DNA of 64,000 bases from Pseudomonadota bacterium (GTDB lineage: Bacteria > Pseudomonadota > Gammaproteobacteria > Pseudomonadales > Oceanobacteraceae). Both the position numbers and the translations under genes were made by a program. The notes beneath the pieces are model-generated. The model was not told the DNA's origin. It ran no database searches and saw nothing but the letters and a program-made list of their open reading frames with translations. Every line of letters starts with the position of its first letter. Position 1 is the stretch's first letter. The stretch spans positions 372,001-436,000 of the forward strand of contig JAIXHJ010000001.1 of NCBI GenBank assembly GCA_030145845.1, in the 5' to 3' direction. Of the stretch, positions 8,298 to 18,444 are shown in pieces.

Positions 8298-8615
8298 TCA
8301 GCAGTTGGTGTTGCTGGTATCCAGGCCTTCCTTAATATTTTCACAGGCATCTTCAATGGCGTTGCCGGCATCGGTTGCCGCATCACTCATGGCATCGGCA
8401 GCGTCTTCTCCTTTTTCCTGCAGATAATCACCGCTATTTTCAGCCGCCTCAGACAGGGTATCTTTTGACGTCTCATAGGCGTCAGTGGCTGATTCCTTGA
8501 CTGTCGCCGCCGCGTTGTCCACTTTTTCGCCCACAGTCGGTGAGGCGTCTTCGCCGCAGGCAGTCAGTACCAGTGCAAAAGTCATGGTCATCAGGGTGGT
8601 TATTAACGCTTTCAT
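8298..8615 (-). CDS. Small Ala/Asp-rich lipoprotein
   Basis: A 105-residue predicted lipoprotein: a short signal peptide ends in the lipobox LTAC, with Cys20 as the acylation site. The mature part is acidic, alanine-rich and periodic (GEKVDNAAATVKESATDAY, then AADAMSDAATDAGNAIEDA), which predicts long amphipathic helices like those of small stress-linked or LEA-like envelope proteins. Two further cysteines lie near the C-terminus. AAGGAGA sits 5 bases before the ATG, an excellent ribosome site. Function unknown. The 150-bp spacer to the next gene holds the AT-rich control region for both divergent genes. Confidence 0.8.
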   Translation of the reverse strand: MKALITTLMTMTFALVLTACGEDASPTVGEKVDNAAATVKESATDAYETSKDTLSEAAENSGDYLQEKGEDAADAMSDAATDAGNAIEDACENIKEGLDTSNTNC

Positions 8616-8765
8616 GATGTTCTCCTTACGTCACATATTGATGTTGAGTTTCTGGGAGCGCTCTGTGTAAAGAAAGTTCAATAAAACGGTAACGAATGAC
8701 TGATAACGGAAATAAATCACAAAAATTAATGCCCCGGTTTCTGTCTGCGTGACAGCGCGGAAATT

Positions 8766-9116
8766 ATGGCGTTAACGGACAACTGCAGGTATGGTGAAAT
8801 TTTCCGGCTGTTTAAAAAGCAGCCATTATTGACGGGTAAACCAGTGTTTAATTATCTGAGAATTTTCAGCTGGATGCTGCTGGGCTTCGGCGTTGTTGGT
8901 CTGCTGGCATTAATGGCCGGGGTGAAAAGCCGTATCGGGCCGGCGGATACCCTGGCTGCCATTCTGTTGCTGCAGACGCTGGTGGCGGCTTGTATTGTTT
9001 ATGGTTTCCGCCTGTACCGGCAGGAAAAAATCAGCCGCGGTCTGCTGTTGCGGGCAGGCTGGGGGTTGATTGTTCTGCTGGCACTGGTGGGGCAGATCTG
9101 GCTGAACCTGGGTTAA
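8766..9116 (+). CDS. Small membrane protein, three predicted helices
   Basis: Unrecognised 116-residue protein with three hydrophobic segments at about residues 31-50 (FSWMLLGFGVVGLLALMAG), 61-82 and 96-115, joined by short basic loops; it is presumably an inner-membrane protein. The ribosome site is weak (GCGGA before the ATG), so the start is not certain. It lies alone between the lipoprotein gene and recC. No function is assigned. Confidence 0.55.
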   Translation: MALTDNCRYGEIFRLFKKQPLLTGKPVFNYLRIFSWMLLGFGVVGLLALMAGVKSRIGPADTLAAILLLQTLVAACIVYGFRLYRQEKISRGLLLRAGWGLIVLLALVGQIWLNLG

Positions 9117-9236
9117 CGACCAGAGTGCCGCTGCAGCAATATTTCTTTGGTCAGAAGGCGCCATTCCTGCTCTTCAGGGTGGCGGATATCTGGTAGTCTA
9201 TGGCCTTCAGTCAGTGACCGGGCAAACAGGGCCATC

Positions 9237-12200
9237 ATGTTCCGTCTTTACCACTCCAACGACCTTGAAGTTCTGAAAGGAATTCTGCTCAGCCTGATGC
9301 AGACGTCCCCGGCGGGGCCGTTCGAGCAGGAAGCGATTCTGGTACAGAGTCAGGGCATGTCACACTGGCTGAAACTGCAGCTGGCCGATGGTCTTGGTAT
9401 TGCCGCACAGGTGGATTTTCCACTGCCATCCAGTTTTGTCTGGCAGGTGTTTAACCGTCTTAAACCTGAGCTGCCCGAACGTTCGCATTTCGATAAACAG
9501 ATTATGGCGTGGAAACTGGTGCGGCTGTTGCCGGCGCTGGCCGCCAATCCGGACTGTGCTGCCATCCGCCATTATCTGGATGACGACGACAGCGGCCTTA
9601 AATGTTATCAGCTGGCCCAGACCATCGCCGACGTCTTTGACCAGTATCTGGTTTACCGCCCCGACTGGCTGCTGAACTGGGAGCTGGGCGTTGATCAGGC
9701 CGATGGAACCGATGTCAGTGCCCATCCGTGGCAGCCGGTGGTGTGGCGGGCCCTGGTGGCGGACAGTGCTGAACTGGGGCATTCCCTGGATCACCGCGCG
9801 CGCCTGCTGGAAGAGTTGCAGACGCTGGTGCAACAGTATCCGCAGCGTCTGCATGATCTGCCCAAACGGCTGTTTGTGTTTGGTATTGCCGCGTTGCCGG
9901 GCAGCTACTGGCAGGTATTACAGGCGGTGTCCGGCGTTATTGACGTGCATTTTTTCCTGCTCAATCCGTGCCGCAATTTCTGGGGCGATATCGTCAGTGA
10001 CCGTCAGCGGCTGCGTGTGCTGCAACAGCAGCCGGAGGCCGCGCATCTGTTTGACCGCGGCAATCCGCTGCTGGCGTCCTGGGGGCGGCTGGGGCGCGAT
10101 TTTCTGACGCTGGTGCATGAAACCGCCAGTGACAGTGAAGACCTGATGGAAGACGTTGAGGCCTGGGTCGAACGCGAACCGGCAACACTGCTGCAACAGC
10201 TGCAGGACGATATTCTCAACCTCGCGGACCGCCAGCAGGGTGCTTTTACCGCGGCCGCTCTGCAGCACAGTCAGTTCAAACAGCCGGTGGCCGACGACGA
10301 CGGCAGTATCCGTATCGTCAGTGCCCACAGCCCGCTGCGCGAAGTACAGCGCCTGTATGATCAGATTCTTTACTGGCTGGATCATGACCCGCAGCTGAAG
10401 CCGCGCGATATTGTGGTGATGGTGCCGGATATTGATCAGTACGCCCCTTATATTGATGCGGTGTTTGCCAGCAGTTATGCGCGCACCGCCAGCCAGTCTG
10501 AGTACCGTATTCCGTGGGCCATTGCTGACCAGTCGATGGCACAGGAAGATCCGCTCATCGACAGTTTTCTCAGCCTGCTCGGGCTGGCCGATTCCCGCCT
10601 GCTGATTACGGAAGTGCAGGACTGGCTCGACGTACCCGCCATCCGTCAGTGTTTCGGTATTGCTGAAGACGAACTGCAGACACTGCGTGACTGGCTGGCC
10701 AGAGCGCAGATCCGCTGGGGACTGGACAGTGAACAACGCCGTTCGCTGGGGCTGCCGCCATTTGATCAGAACAGCTGGCGGCGCGGACTGCGGCAGCTGT
10801 TGCTGGGCTATATGCTGCCCGACAGCGAACAGGATTTTATGGGCGATTTTCCGCTGCCGGCAGTGGAAGGTAATGACGGCGAACTGCTCGGCCGGCTGAT
10901 GCATTTTATTGATGTACTGGAACGCTGGCAGAAAATGTTTGCCGGCGGTGAAAAAAGTGCACAGGACTGGAGCCGGTTGCTGCTGCAGATGCTGCAGGAC
11001 GTGTATCTGCCGGCCGAGCAGGAGCAGACATCACTGCAGCGCATCCGCGATGTGATTCAGGGCTGGCAGGAAGAATTACAGACGGCAGGTTTTAATGCCG
11101 GCTTAAGTCCGGTGGTGGTGCGCAGCTGGTTCAGTGAACAGCTGGGACAGCAGGGCGGCTGGCAGCGTTTTCTCGCCGGACCGGTGAATTTCTGTACCCT
11201 GATGCCGATGCGCTCGATTCCGTTTAAAGCCGTCTGTCTGCTGGGCATGAACGACGAGGATTATCCGCGCCGGGTAACCCCGGTCGGCTTTGATTTAATG
11301 GTCAGTGGCCGTGCCCGCCGTGGTGACCGTTCCCGTCGTGAAGACGACCGTTACCTGTTTCTGGAAGCCGTGACCTCGGCGCAGGATTATCTGTATATCA
11401 GTTACCGCGGCCGTGATGTCCGTGAAAATGCACCGCTGCAACCGTCTGTGCTGGTGGCGGAATTACAGGATTATCTGTGCGATGGTTATTGCCTGCAGCA
11501 GGATCAGGAAAAACCCCATGCGCTCAGTGCCGCGGCGATGCGTCAGTGGCTGATCGAAGAATTACCATTGCAGCCTTATAACCTGCGCAGCTTTATTAAC
11601 CCGGACGGTGCCCGCGCCGTACCGGGTTATCAGCCGGTCTGGGCGCAGGTGGCACGGGCGGCCGCCACTGCTGCAGACGAGCACCGCCGGCCGGCATTTT
11701 TTTCCTCGCCGCTGGCGTTACCGGCCGAACTGGATACGCAGCAGGTGAACTGGGAAGACGTGGTTCAGGCCTTAACCGATCCGCTGAAATTCTTTGTTAC
11801 CCGGCGTCTGAAAACCTCATTTGATATTTACTGGCAGCAACACGAAACCGAAGAACCCTTTGCGCCCGACAGTCTGGATTTATTCCGCCTGAAACAGGAC
11901 TGGCTGCAGCTGGCCCTGGCCGATGCACAACAGTTATCTGAACCTGGCAGCCGCAGTGATATGCAGCAGTTCAGTGGCCGTCAGCAGGCGCTGGGACAGT
12001 TGCCGGTGAATACGCTGGGGCAGGTGTGGAGTGAAAATCTGACGCAGGATTGTCTGCCGCTGGCGCAGGAAATTATTCATCTCAGTGAATACCGCCTGCC
12101 CGGCCGGGCGTTACAGATGCGCAGCGGCGGGGTGACCGTGAACGGTGAACTGCAGCAGGCGTTTACGCTGACAGACAATAACGGACCGGGTTATCTGTTG

Positions 12201-12743
12201 TATTACCGCGTCAGTGATCTGCGTGGCCGTGACCTGTTGCAGGCGTGGCTGAATCTGCTGCTGGTCAGCGTGGCGCAGCCTGGGCTGATTGCTCAGGCCA
12301 CACTGCTGTGCCTGAGCAAAGATAAAAGCGAACGCCGTCTGCGCCGCATTGTGCTGCGCGCGCCGCAGGCTGACACCGCGGTGCAGCAGATACAACAGGC
12401 CCTGCAGTGGTACTGGCGCTGCTGGTGTGAACCTGTGCCGCATCTGCCCGATACCTTATGGCAGCTGCTGCAGGGACGGCAGCGGGCGGCGGAAAAATAC
12501 GCCGATGACGATGACGCGCGTGCGGAGCAGGAACAGAAATTACTCTTCAGTCTGGCCGACAGCGAATTCGGCGAACTGGCCTCGCCGTATCTGCAGCGTT
12601 GCCTGCCGCAGTTTGTCAGCGGCACGCTGCTGACCGACAGTGACGCCTGGCTGAACAGCTATCAGACGTTACTGGCTGCACTGCAGACGCATATTCACAG
12701 CGATGAATGGCACGACGATAGCAGCAACGGAGGTGAGGGCTGA
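9237..12743 (+). CDS. recC: Exodeoxyribonuclease V gamma subunit RecC
   Basis: RecC subunit of the RecBCD helicase-nuclease, which processes double-strand breaks and, in the E. coli enzyme, recognises Chi. The family start MFRLYHSNDLEVL is at the ATG at 9237, giving 1168 residues (E. coli RecC has 1122). The frame stays open upstream to a TTG at 9147, but that extension is not protein-like. Family stretches such as QSQGMSHWL, the conserved core near GMNDEDYPR, and the degenerate helicase and nuclease folds are present without catalytic residues, as expected. It is followed 2 bp later by recB, whose GGAGGTGAGG ribosome site lies inside the recC end. The ptrA gene found between recC and recB in E. 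coli is absent. Confidence 0.96.
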   Translation: MFRLYHSNDLEVLKGILLSLMQTSPAGPFEQEAILVQSQGMSHWLKLQLADGLGIAAQVDFPLPSSFVWQVFNRLKPELPERSHFDKQIMAWKLVRLLPALAANPDCAAIRHYLDDDDSGLKCYQLAQTIADVFDQYLVYRPDWLLNWELGVDQADGTDVSAHPWQPVVWRALVADSAELGHSLDHRARLLEELQTLVQQYPQRLHDLPKRLFVFGIAALPGSYWQVLQAVSGVIDVHFFLLNPCRNFWGDIVSDRQRLRVLQQQPEAAHLFDRGNPLLASWGRLGRDFLTLVHETASDSEDLMEDVEAWVEREPATLLQQLQDDILNLADRQQGAFTAAALQHSQFKQPVADDDGSIRIVSAHSPLREVQRLYDQILYWLDHDPQLKPRDIVVMVPDIDQYAPYIDAVFASSYARTASQSEYRIPWAIADQSMAQEDPLIDSFLSLLGLADSRLLITEVQDWLDVPAIRQCFGIAEDELQTLRDWLARAQIRWGLDSEQRRSLGLPPFDQNSWRRGLRQLLLGYMLPDSEQDFMGDFPLPAVEGNDGELLGRLMHFIDVLERWQKMFAGGEKSAQDWSRLLLQMLQDVYLPAEQEQTSLQRIRDVIQGWQEELQTAGFNAGLSPVVVRSWFSEQLGQQGGWQRFLAGPVNFCTLMPMRSIPFKAVCLLGMNDEDYPRRVTPVGFDLMVSGRARRGDRSRREDDRYLFLEAVTSAQDYLYISYRGRDVRENAPLQPSVLVAELQDYLCDGYCLQQDQEKPHALSAAAMRQWLIEELPLQPYNLRSFINPDGARAVPGYQPVWAQVARAAATAADEHRRPAFFSSPLALPAELDTQQVNWEDVVQALTDPLKFFVTRRLKTSFDIYWQQHETEEPFAPDSLDLFRLKQDWLQLALADAQQLSEPGSRSDMQQFSGRQQALGQLPVNTLGQVWSENLTQDCLPLAQEIIHLSEYRLPGRALQMRSGGVTVNGELQQAFTLTDNNGPGYLLYYRVSDLRGRDLLQAWLNLLLVSVAQPGLIAQATLLCLSKDKSERRLRRIVLRAPQADTAVQQIQQALQWYWRCWCEPVPHLPDTLWQLLQGRQRAAEKYADDDDARAEQEQKLLFSLADSEFGELASPYLQRCLPQFVSGTLLTDSDAWLNSYQTLLAALQTHIHSDEWHDDSSNGGEG

Positions 12744-12745
12744 GT

Positions 12746-15700
12746 ATGCAAACACTGTCGGTCACCCGTTTTCCTCTGTCCGGTCAGGCGCTGATTGAAG
12801 CCAGTGCCGGCACCGGTAAAACCTTTACCATTACCGGTCTGTATAACCGCCTGATTCTCGGCCATGGCCGTGAGGCCGGCGGCGAAGCGGGTCATGCCCG
12901 GCTGGGCTGTGATCAGATTCTGGTGGTGACCTTTACCCGTGCCGCCACCGAAGAATTACGCGGTCGTATCCGTCAGCGTCTGCGTACCACGCTGGAAGAT
13001 TTATTGCGTCTGGAAAATGCACAGGCGGTGCAGGACCCGGATCTGGAATTTTATCTGCAGGCACTGGCGCAGCAGCAGAATACGACGCAGGCAGCCCTGC
13101 GGGCGCAGTTATTGCCCTGGCTGCAGAGCAATCTGGCGCTGATGGATGAAGCCGCTATTTTTACCATTCACGGTTTCTGTCAGCGCATGCTGAAACAGTT
13201 TGCCTTCGACAGTGGGGTGGTGTTTAACGCCGAACTGGTGCTCGACAGCGATACCTATCTGCAGCAGGCCTGTGAAGATATCTGGCGTCAGCAGGCCTAC
13301 CACCTGAATACGGCGCAGAGCCGTTATCTGGTCAGCCGCTATGCCGGTCCTGACGATCTGCTGAACAAAATAAAATCGCGCCTGGCGCGACCCGATGTGC
13401 GTGTACTGCCGGCTGTGGATGAACAGGATTTCACGGCTCTGTGGCAACAGGCTGTCAGCCATTTTCAGACGCTGAAAACTCTGTGTCAGCAGAGCGATAC
13501 TGCAGATATTGCGCAACGGATTCAGGACTCCGGGCTGGATAAACGCAGTTACAGTAAAAAGAATGCGCCCAACTGGATTGAGCAGACGTTCCGTTATTGT
13601 CAGGGCGAATTTTATCTGCCGGCGCCGGACAATCTGGCGCGACTGACCCCGGCGCTGATGAGTGAAAAACTTAAGGCCGGTGAACTGCCACAGCATCCGC
13701 TGTTTCCTGCGCTGGAAAGTTTTCTGGCGGTGGCCGACCAACTCAGCCTGATGCTTGAACTGGGCTGGATGGAGGCGATTAAAAACCGCTATTTCGAGCT
13801 GCTGGAAAAAGCCGGTGCGCTCACGCCGGATGATTTACTGCGTCTGCTGGTAACGGCATTAAAAGCCGGACAGGGCGATCACCTGGCTGCTCAGATCCGC
13901 CGCCTGTATCCGCTGGCCATGATTGATGAATTTCAGGATACCGACCCGCAGCAGTACGATATTTTTAACCGTATTTATCCACCCGGTATGGCGCGGCAGA
14001 ACGTGGCCATTCAGCCGGATCAGAATTCCACTGATGGCGCTTCGGATAATGTTTCTGCTGATTACGGCCTGATTATGATTGGTGATCCTAAGCAGGCTAT
14101 TTACGGTTTCCGCGGCGCCGATATTTTTACCTATATTCAGGCCCGCCGGCAGCTGAGCGAAGAACAGCGTTTTACCCTGAACACTAACTGGCGCAGTCAG
14201 ACGAAACTGGTGGACGGTGTTAATCAGTTATTTGCGGCTCACGACAGTCCCTTTGTTTATGACCGCGATATTGAATTTATTCAGGTGAAGGCTGCCGGCA
14301 AACACGATGACGGCCGGTTAACGGTCGGCGGCGAACAGCAGGTTCCGTTACAGCTGTGGTATGACGGTGAAGAATATTCCCGCGCCGGGGCACAACAGAC
14401 TGCGGCCGCTCAGTGTGCGCAGCAGATCGCGGCTTTGTTGCAGGGCGCCGGTCAGCTGGCCGGTGAACCCGTGCAGGCGCGCGACATTGCCGTGCTGGTA
14501 CGCAGTCGCCGTCAGGCCGGCTGGGTCCGTGAGGCGTTATCGGCTCTTGGTATCGGCAGTGTGTTCCTGACCCGTGACAGTGTGTACGACACACAGGAAG
14601 CGCGCGATTTATTCAGCTGGCTGCAGGCGGTGGCACACCCCGCCGATGAACGGGCACTGCGTAGTGCCATGGCCAGTGAAACCCAGGGACTGACGGCACA
14701 GCAGCTGGATGAACTGCTGAATCAGGAAAGTGTGTGGGAATCGGCACTGGAACGTAATTTTGCCTATCACCAGCTGTGGAACCGGCGCGGCGTGATGGCG
14801 GCCATTATGCAATGGCTGGAAGACGATGGCCGTGCCGAGCAGCTGCGCGCCATGGCGGATGGCGAACGGCGGCTGACCAACCTGATGCATCTGGGCGAAT
14901 TACTGCAGGCTGCCAGTCGCCGGCTGCGGGGGCATGAAGCGCTGTTACGCTGGTTTGGCGAACATATTTTCGCTCAACAGCGCAGTGGCGATGAGGCGCA
15001 GCTGCGTCTGGAAAGCGATGCCAATCTGGTCACCATCGTGACCATTCATAAATCCAAAGGACTCGAATACCCGCTGGTGTTTCTGCCCTATCTGTGGGAC
15101 GACAGTTACCAGTTGAACGCTCGCAGCGATGTGCAGTATTTCAGTGAAACCATGAACAGTATGGTGCTGGATCTGGCGCCGGACAGTGAGGCGCGCGCGG
15201 CTGCCACCCGTGACAGCCTGGCCGAAAGTCTGCGCCTGTTGTACGTCGCTCTGACGCGGGCGGTGCAGGGCTGTTTTATCTGGCTGATGGACGCCGTGGA
15301 CGGGCGCAGCCGCAAAGAAAAGAAATCCCTGATTGCCACCTCCGCGCTGGGTTATCTGCTGCAGCTGGAAGCCGACGCTGACTGGCAGGGGCTGCTGCAG
15401 CGCAGCAATGATGCGCTGCTGATCGGCGCCTTACCGGACTGGCAGCCGACAGAGCAGGCGGCACCAACGTCCGGTGGTGCGGATCAGGTACAGGCGGCGC
15501 TGGCCAGTGGACGGGCGTACGACTCCTGGCGGGTCAGCAGTTACAGCCAGCTGACGGCGGAACACGGCGGCGGTGACGACCATATTCTGGTGCTGGATGA
15601 GACCGAAGCCGAGCCGGCGCTGCTGGCCGTTACCGGTACTGCGCCGCTGCTGACGCAGGCGTTTGATGAGCTGGCCCCGGCACTGCAGTTTGCCAAAGGC

Positions 15701-16531
15701 GCCAACGCCGGTACCTGTCTGCATGCCATTTTTGAACACTGGGATTTTGCTGATCAGCGCGCACTGGCTGACATTACCCGGCGCGAGCTGGCGCACTATG
15801 GTCTGCTCGACCAGGAACGGGAAGAACAGCAGGTAGCGGACATTGCGGCGTGGATGACGGCAGTGGTTAACAGTCCGCTGATGAATGACCACGGCGAGAC
15901 CTTCAGCCTGTCAGCCGTGGCGCCCGCGCAGCGTCTGGATGAAATGGAATTTTATCTGCCGATTGCCGGTTTGCAGGCAGCCCGCATTGACCAGCTGCTG
16001 GCGGCGGGCAGTGACGGCCGGCGGCGCTTCAGTTTTGATCCGCTGAGCGGCTATCTGAAAGGTTTTATTGACCTTATTTTCTGTCATAACGGCCGCTATT
16101 ACGTGGCCGATTATAAATCCAACCATCTTGGTTTTACGCTGGCGGATTACACCCCGCGCGCGCTCGCGCAGGCGATGACCGATCACCGCTACGACCTGCA
16201 GGCATGGATTTATACACTGGCACTGGATCAGCTGCTGGCCAACCGGCTGGCCGATTATTCACCAGAGCAGCATCTGGGCGGCGTGTTTTATTTCTATTTG
16301 CGTGGCATGCATCTGGGCCCCGGCGCGCCCTGTCTGCCACTCACCGAAGCGGCCGCGGCACCGTCCACTGAGGTGATACAGGGTGATTTGTTTGCGCCGC
16401 CGGCAGCAGCGGGTAAAGACGATATCTGCCTGCCTCCGGGAGTGTATTATCACCCGGTTGACGGGGCGGTACTGGCCCGCTGGCGACAGGCCGTTTTGCC
16501 TGCGGAGCAGCAACCGGAGAGCGGCGCATGA
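12746..16531 (+). CDS. recB: Exodeoxyribonuclease V beta subunit RecB
   Basis: 3'-to-5' superfamily 1 helicase and nuclease subunit of RecBCD (1261 aa; E. coli 1180). Visible motifs are Walker A ASAGTGKT (residues 19-26), the motif Ia region VVTFTRAATEELR, Walker B IDEFQDTDPQQYD (about 392-404), motif III GDPKQAIYGFRGAD, motif V TIHKSKGLEYP and motif VI LLYVALTRA. The C-terminal nuclease domain shows LKGFIDLIF and VADYKSN (about 1104-1122), carrying the Asp-Lys pair of the RecB-family active site. The stop overlaps the recD ATG by four bases (ATGA), so recB and recD are translationally coupled. Confidence 0.97.
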   Translation: MQTLSVTRFPLSGQALIEASAGTGKTFTITGLYNRLILGHGREAGGEAGHARLGCDQILVVTFTRAATEELRGRIRQRLRTTLEDLLRLENAQAVQDPDLEFYLQALAQQQNTTQAALRAQLLPWLQSNLALMDEAAIFTIHGFCQRMLKQFAFDSGVVFNAELVLDSDTYLQQACEDIWRQQAYHLNTAQSRYLVSRYAGPDDLLNKIKSRLARPDVRVLPAVDEQDFTALWQQAVSHFQTLKTLCQQSDTADIAQRIQDSGLDKRSYSKKNAPNWIEQTFRYCQGEFYLPAPDNLARLTPALMSEKLKAGELPQHPLFPALESFLAVADQLSLMLELGWMEAIKNRYFELLEKAGALTPDDLLRLLVTALKAGQGDHLAAQIRRLYPLAMIDEFQDTDPQQYDIFNRIYPPGMARQNVAIQPDQNSTDGASDNVSADYGLIMIGDPKQAIYGFRGADIFTYIQARRQLSEEQRFTLNTNWRSQTKLVDGVNQLFAAHDSPFVYDRDIEFIQVKAAGKHDDGRLTVGGEQQVPLQLWYDGEEYSRAGAQQTAAAQCAQQIAALLQGAGQLAGEPVQARDIAVLVRSRRQAGWVREALSALGIGSVFLTRDSVYDTQEARDLFSWLQAVAHPADERALRSAMASETQGLTAQQLDELLNQESVWESALERNFAYHQLWNRRGVMAAIMQWLEDDGRAEQLRAMADGERRLTNLMHLGELLQAASRRLRGHEALLRWFGEHIFAQQRSGDEAQLRLESDANLVTIVTIHKSKGLEYPLVFLPYLWDDSYQLNARSDVQYFSETMNSMVLDLAPDSEARAAATRDSLAESLRLLYVALTRAVQGCFIWLMDAVDGRSRKEKKSLIATSALGYLLQLEADADWQGLLQRSNDALLIGALPDWQPTEQAAPTSGGADQVQAALASGRAYDSWRVSSYSQLTAEHGGGDDHILVLDETEAEPALLAVTGTAPLLTQAFDELAPALQFAKGANAGTCLHAIFEHWDFADQRALADITRRELAHYGLLDQEREEQQVADIAAWMTAVVNSPLMNDHGETFSLSAVAPAQRLDEMEFYLPIAGLQAARIDQLLAAGSDGRRRFSFDPLSGYLKGFIDLIFCHNGRYYVADYKSNHLGFTLADYTPRALAQAMTDHRYDLQAWIYTLALDQLLANRLADYSPEQHLGGVFYFYLRGMHLGPGAPCLPLTEAAAAPSTEVIQGDLFAPPAAAGKDDICLPPGVYYHPVDGAVLARWRQAVLPAEQQPESGA

Positions 16532-18444
16532 GCGGAACCCTGATACAACAGCTGGCCGCGGTGAATGGTATCCGCGATATAGATCTGCAACTGGCAGAGC
16601 AGCTGCAGCGATACGAACAGGCGGCGGGTAACCATACCGGGCAGAGTCTGGATACACTGGCGCTGGCCGGTGTGATGGTCAGTGTGGCGCTGGGCAAAGG
16701 GCAGGTGTGCCTGCCGCTGTCACTGTGCCTGGTGGCTGAACTGAAAGCGCAGTGGCAGCAGGCCGGAGCACAGCAACTGGCGCAGACGCTGGCCACCTGT
16801 CATACCGTCTGGCCGGTACAGGCCGGCAACGACTATCAGAACCAGCCCCTGGTGCTGGATCAGCAGCGTCTGTATCTGGCGCGTTATTACTTTTACGAGC
16901 AGGGGGTGCTGCAGCAGATCCGGCAGCGGCTGGCCAGTGCGTATGACGATCAGGATGATGCACTGACGGCTGCGCTGCAGCAGCTGTTCGGCAGCGCCGC
17001 CGCGACGCCGCCGGACTGGCAGAAAATCGCCGCGGCGTCTGCCTGTGTGCAGAACTTTGCCGTCATTACCGGCGGGCCGGGTACCGGCAAAACCACCACG
17101 GTGACCCGACTGCTCAGTGCCTTGCTGAGCCTGAATCCGCAGATGAGCATCGCGCTGGCGGCGCCGACCGGCAAAGCCGCCGCACGCATGACAGAATCCA
17201 TCCGTCAGGCCAAACAGCGTGGCGGTCATGATGCCCTGATGCACGCGGCACAGATCCCGGATGACAGTTACACCCTGCATCGCCTGCTGGGCTGGACGCC
17301 ACGCGGCTTCCGTTATCACGCCGGGCGCACACTGCCATTCGACTGCGTGGTGGTGGATGAAGCGTCGATGGTCGATCTGCCGATGATGCACCACCTGTTC
17401 AGTGCCTTGTCTGCCGGCACCCGTCTGATTCTGCTCGGGGACCGCGACCAGCTGGCTTCTGTCGAGGCCGGCAGTGTGCTGGCCGATCTGTGCGATGCCG
17501 GTGTCAGCCATGGCCCGTCAGCAGACTTTGCCGCGCGTCTGCAGCGTCTGACAGGGTGCGATCTGAGTGCCTTCAGTGAGGCAGAAATCAGCCCGATGCA
17601 GAATGCTGTCTCGTCGCTGCGCGTATCACACCGCTTTGCGGCTGACAGTGGCATCGGTCATCTCGCCGCTGCGGTTAACCGCAGTGACAGCCGGGCGGCG
17701 CAGCAGGCGTTTGCTCAGTTCGATGATATTGATATGGATCGGCTGGCGGCAGACCACCGTCAGCCATACTGGCTGCAGGCGCGCTGGCAGACGGCCATCC
17801 GTGATGGCTACCGTGCCTTCTGTACCGCTGTTGCGGAGCAGCAGCCGGCGACGGCTGTATTCAGTGCGTTCGCGCAGTTTCAGGTGCTGGTGGCCCTGCG
17901 TCAGGGGATTTACGGCGTTGAGCAGGTTAACAGCCGGATTGAACAGCTGCTGACGGCATCCGCTCTGCTGCCGGCACGGCCAGCCAGCGGGCAATGGTAT
18001 GCCGGGCGGCCGGTGATGATCAGCCGTAATGATTACGATCTGGGGCTGTTTAACGGCGATATCGGCATTGCGCTGCCCTGGACTGATGAGCCGGGCCGTA
18101 ACGGACTGCGGGTGGCGTTTCCGGATGCGGACGGCAGTATCCGCTGGATACTGCCCAGCCGTCTGCCGGCGCATGAAACGGCGTGGGCGATGACGGTTCA
18201 TAAAAGTCAGGGCTCTGAATTTACGCATCTGTGTCTGTTGCTGCCGGATCAGTGGCAGACCGTGATTACCCGTGAGCTGATTTACACAGCCATTACCCGG
18301 GCAAAGCAGACCTTTCACCTGTTCAGCAGTGAATCCTGTTGGGAACAGGGGGTATCATCCCGGGTACAGAGAGCCAGCGGACTGCGCGATGCGTTATGGG
18401 GGCCGGCGGCAATGAATTATTTTGAGGTGAAGAACGATGGCTAA
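16528..18444 (+). CDS. recD: Exodeoxyribonuclease V alpha subunit RecD
   Basis: 5'-to-3' superfamily 1B helicase subunit of RecBCD (638 aa; E. coli 608). Walker A is GGPGTGKTT at about residue 181 and Walker B VVDEASMVD at about 274. Also visible are LILLGDRDQLASVEAGSVL (motif III) and the C-terminal TVHKSQGSEF and YTAITRAK motifs (about 556 and 590). The N-terminal ~150 residues form the RecB-contacting region. The start overlaps recB by 4 bp, and the end overlaps the next gene (DUF748) by 8 bp, so the four genes recC-recB-recD-DUF748 probably form one transcript. Confidence 0.96.
   Translation: MSGTLIQQLAAVNGIRDIDLQLAEQLQRYEQAAGNHTGQSLDTLALAGVMVSVALGKGQVCLPLSLCLVAELKAQWQQAGAQQLAQTLATCHTVWPVQAGNDYQNQPLVLDQQRLYLARYYFYEQGVLQQIRQRLASAYDDQDDALTAALQQLFGSAAATPPDWQKIAAASACVQNFAVITGGPGTGKTTTVTRLLSALLSLNPQMSIALAAPTGKAAARMTESIRQAKQRGGHDALMHAAQIPDDSYTLHRLLGWTPRGFRYHAGRTLPFDCVVVDEASMVDLPMMHHLFSALSAGTRLILLGDRDQLASVEAGSVLADLCDAGVSHGPSADFAARLQRLTGCDLSAFSEAEISPMQNAVSSLRVSHRFAADSGIGHLAAAVNRSDSRAAQQAFAQFDDIDMDRLAADHRQPYWLQARWQTAIRDGYRAFCTAVAEQQPATAVFSAFAQFQVLVALRQGIYGVEQVNSRIEQLLTASALLPARPASGQWYAGRPVMISRNDYDLGLFNGDIGIALPWTDEPGRNGLRVAFPDADGSIRWILPSRLPAHETAWAMTVHKSQGSEFTHLCLLLPDQWQTVITRELIYTAITRAKQTFHLFSSESCWEQGVSSRVQRASGLRDALWGPAAMNYFEVKNDG

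Noticed and set aside
9147..9236. Longer recC start from TTG at 9147
   Set aside because: The extra 30 residues are not RecC-like and the family start MFRLYHSN is at 9237.
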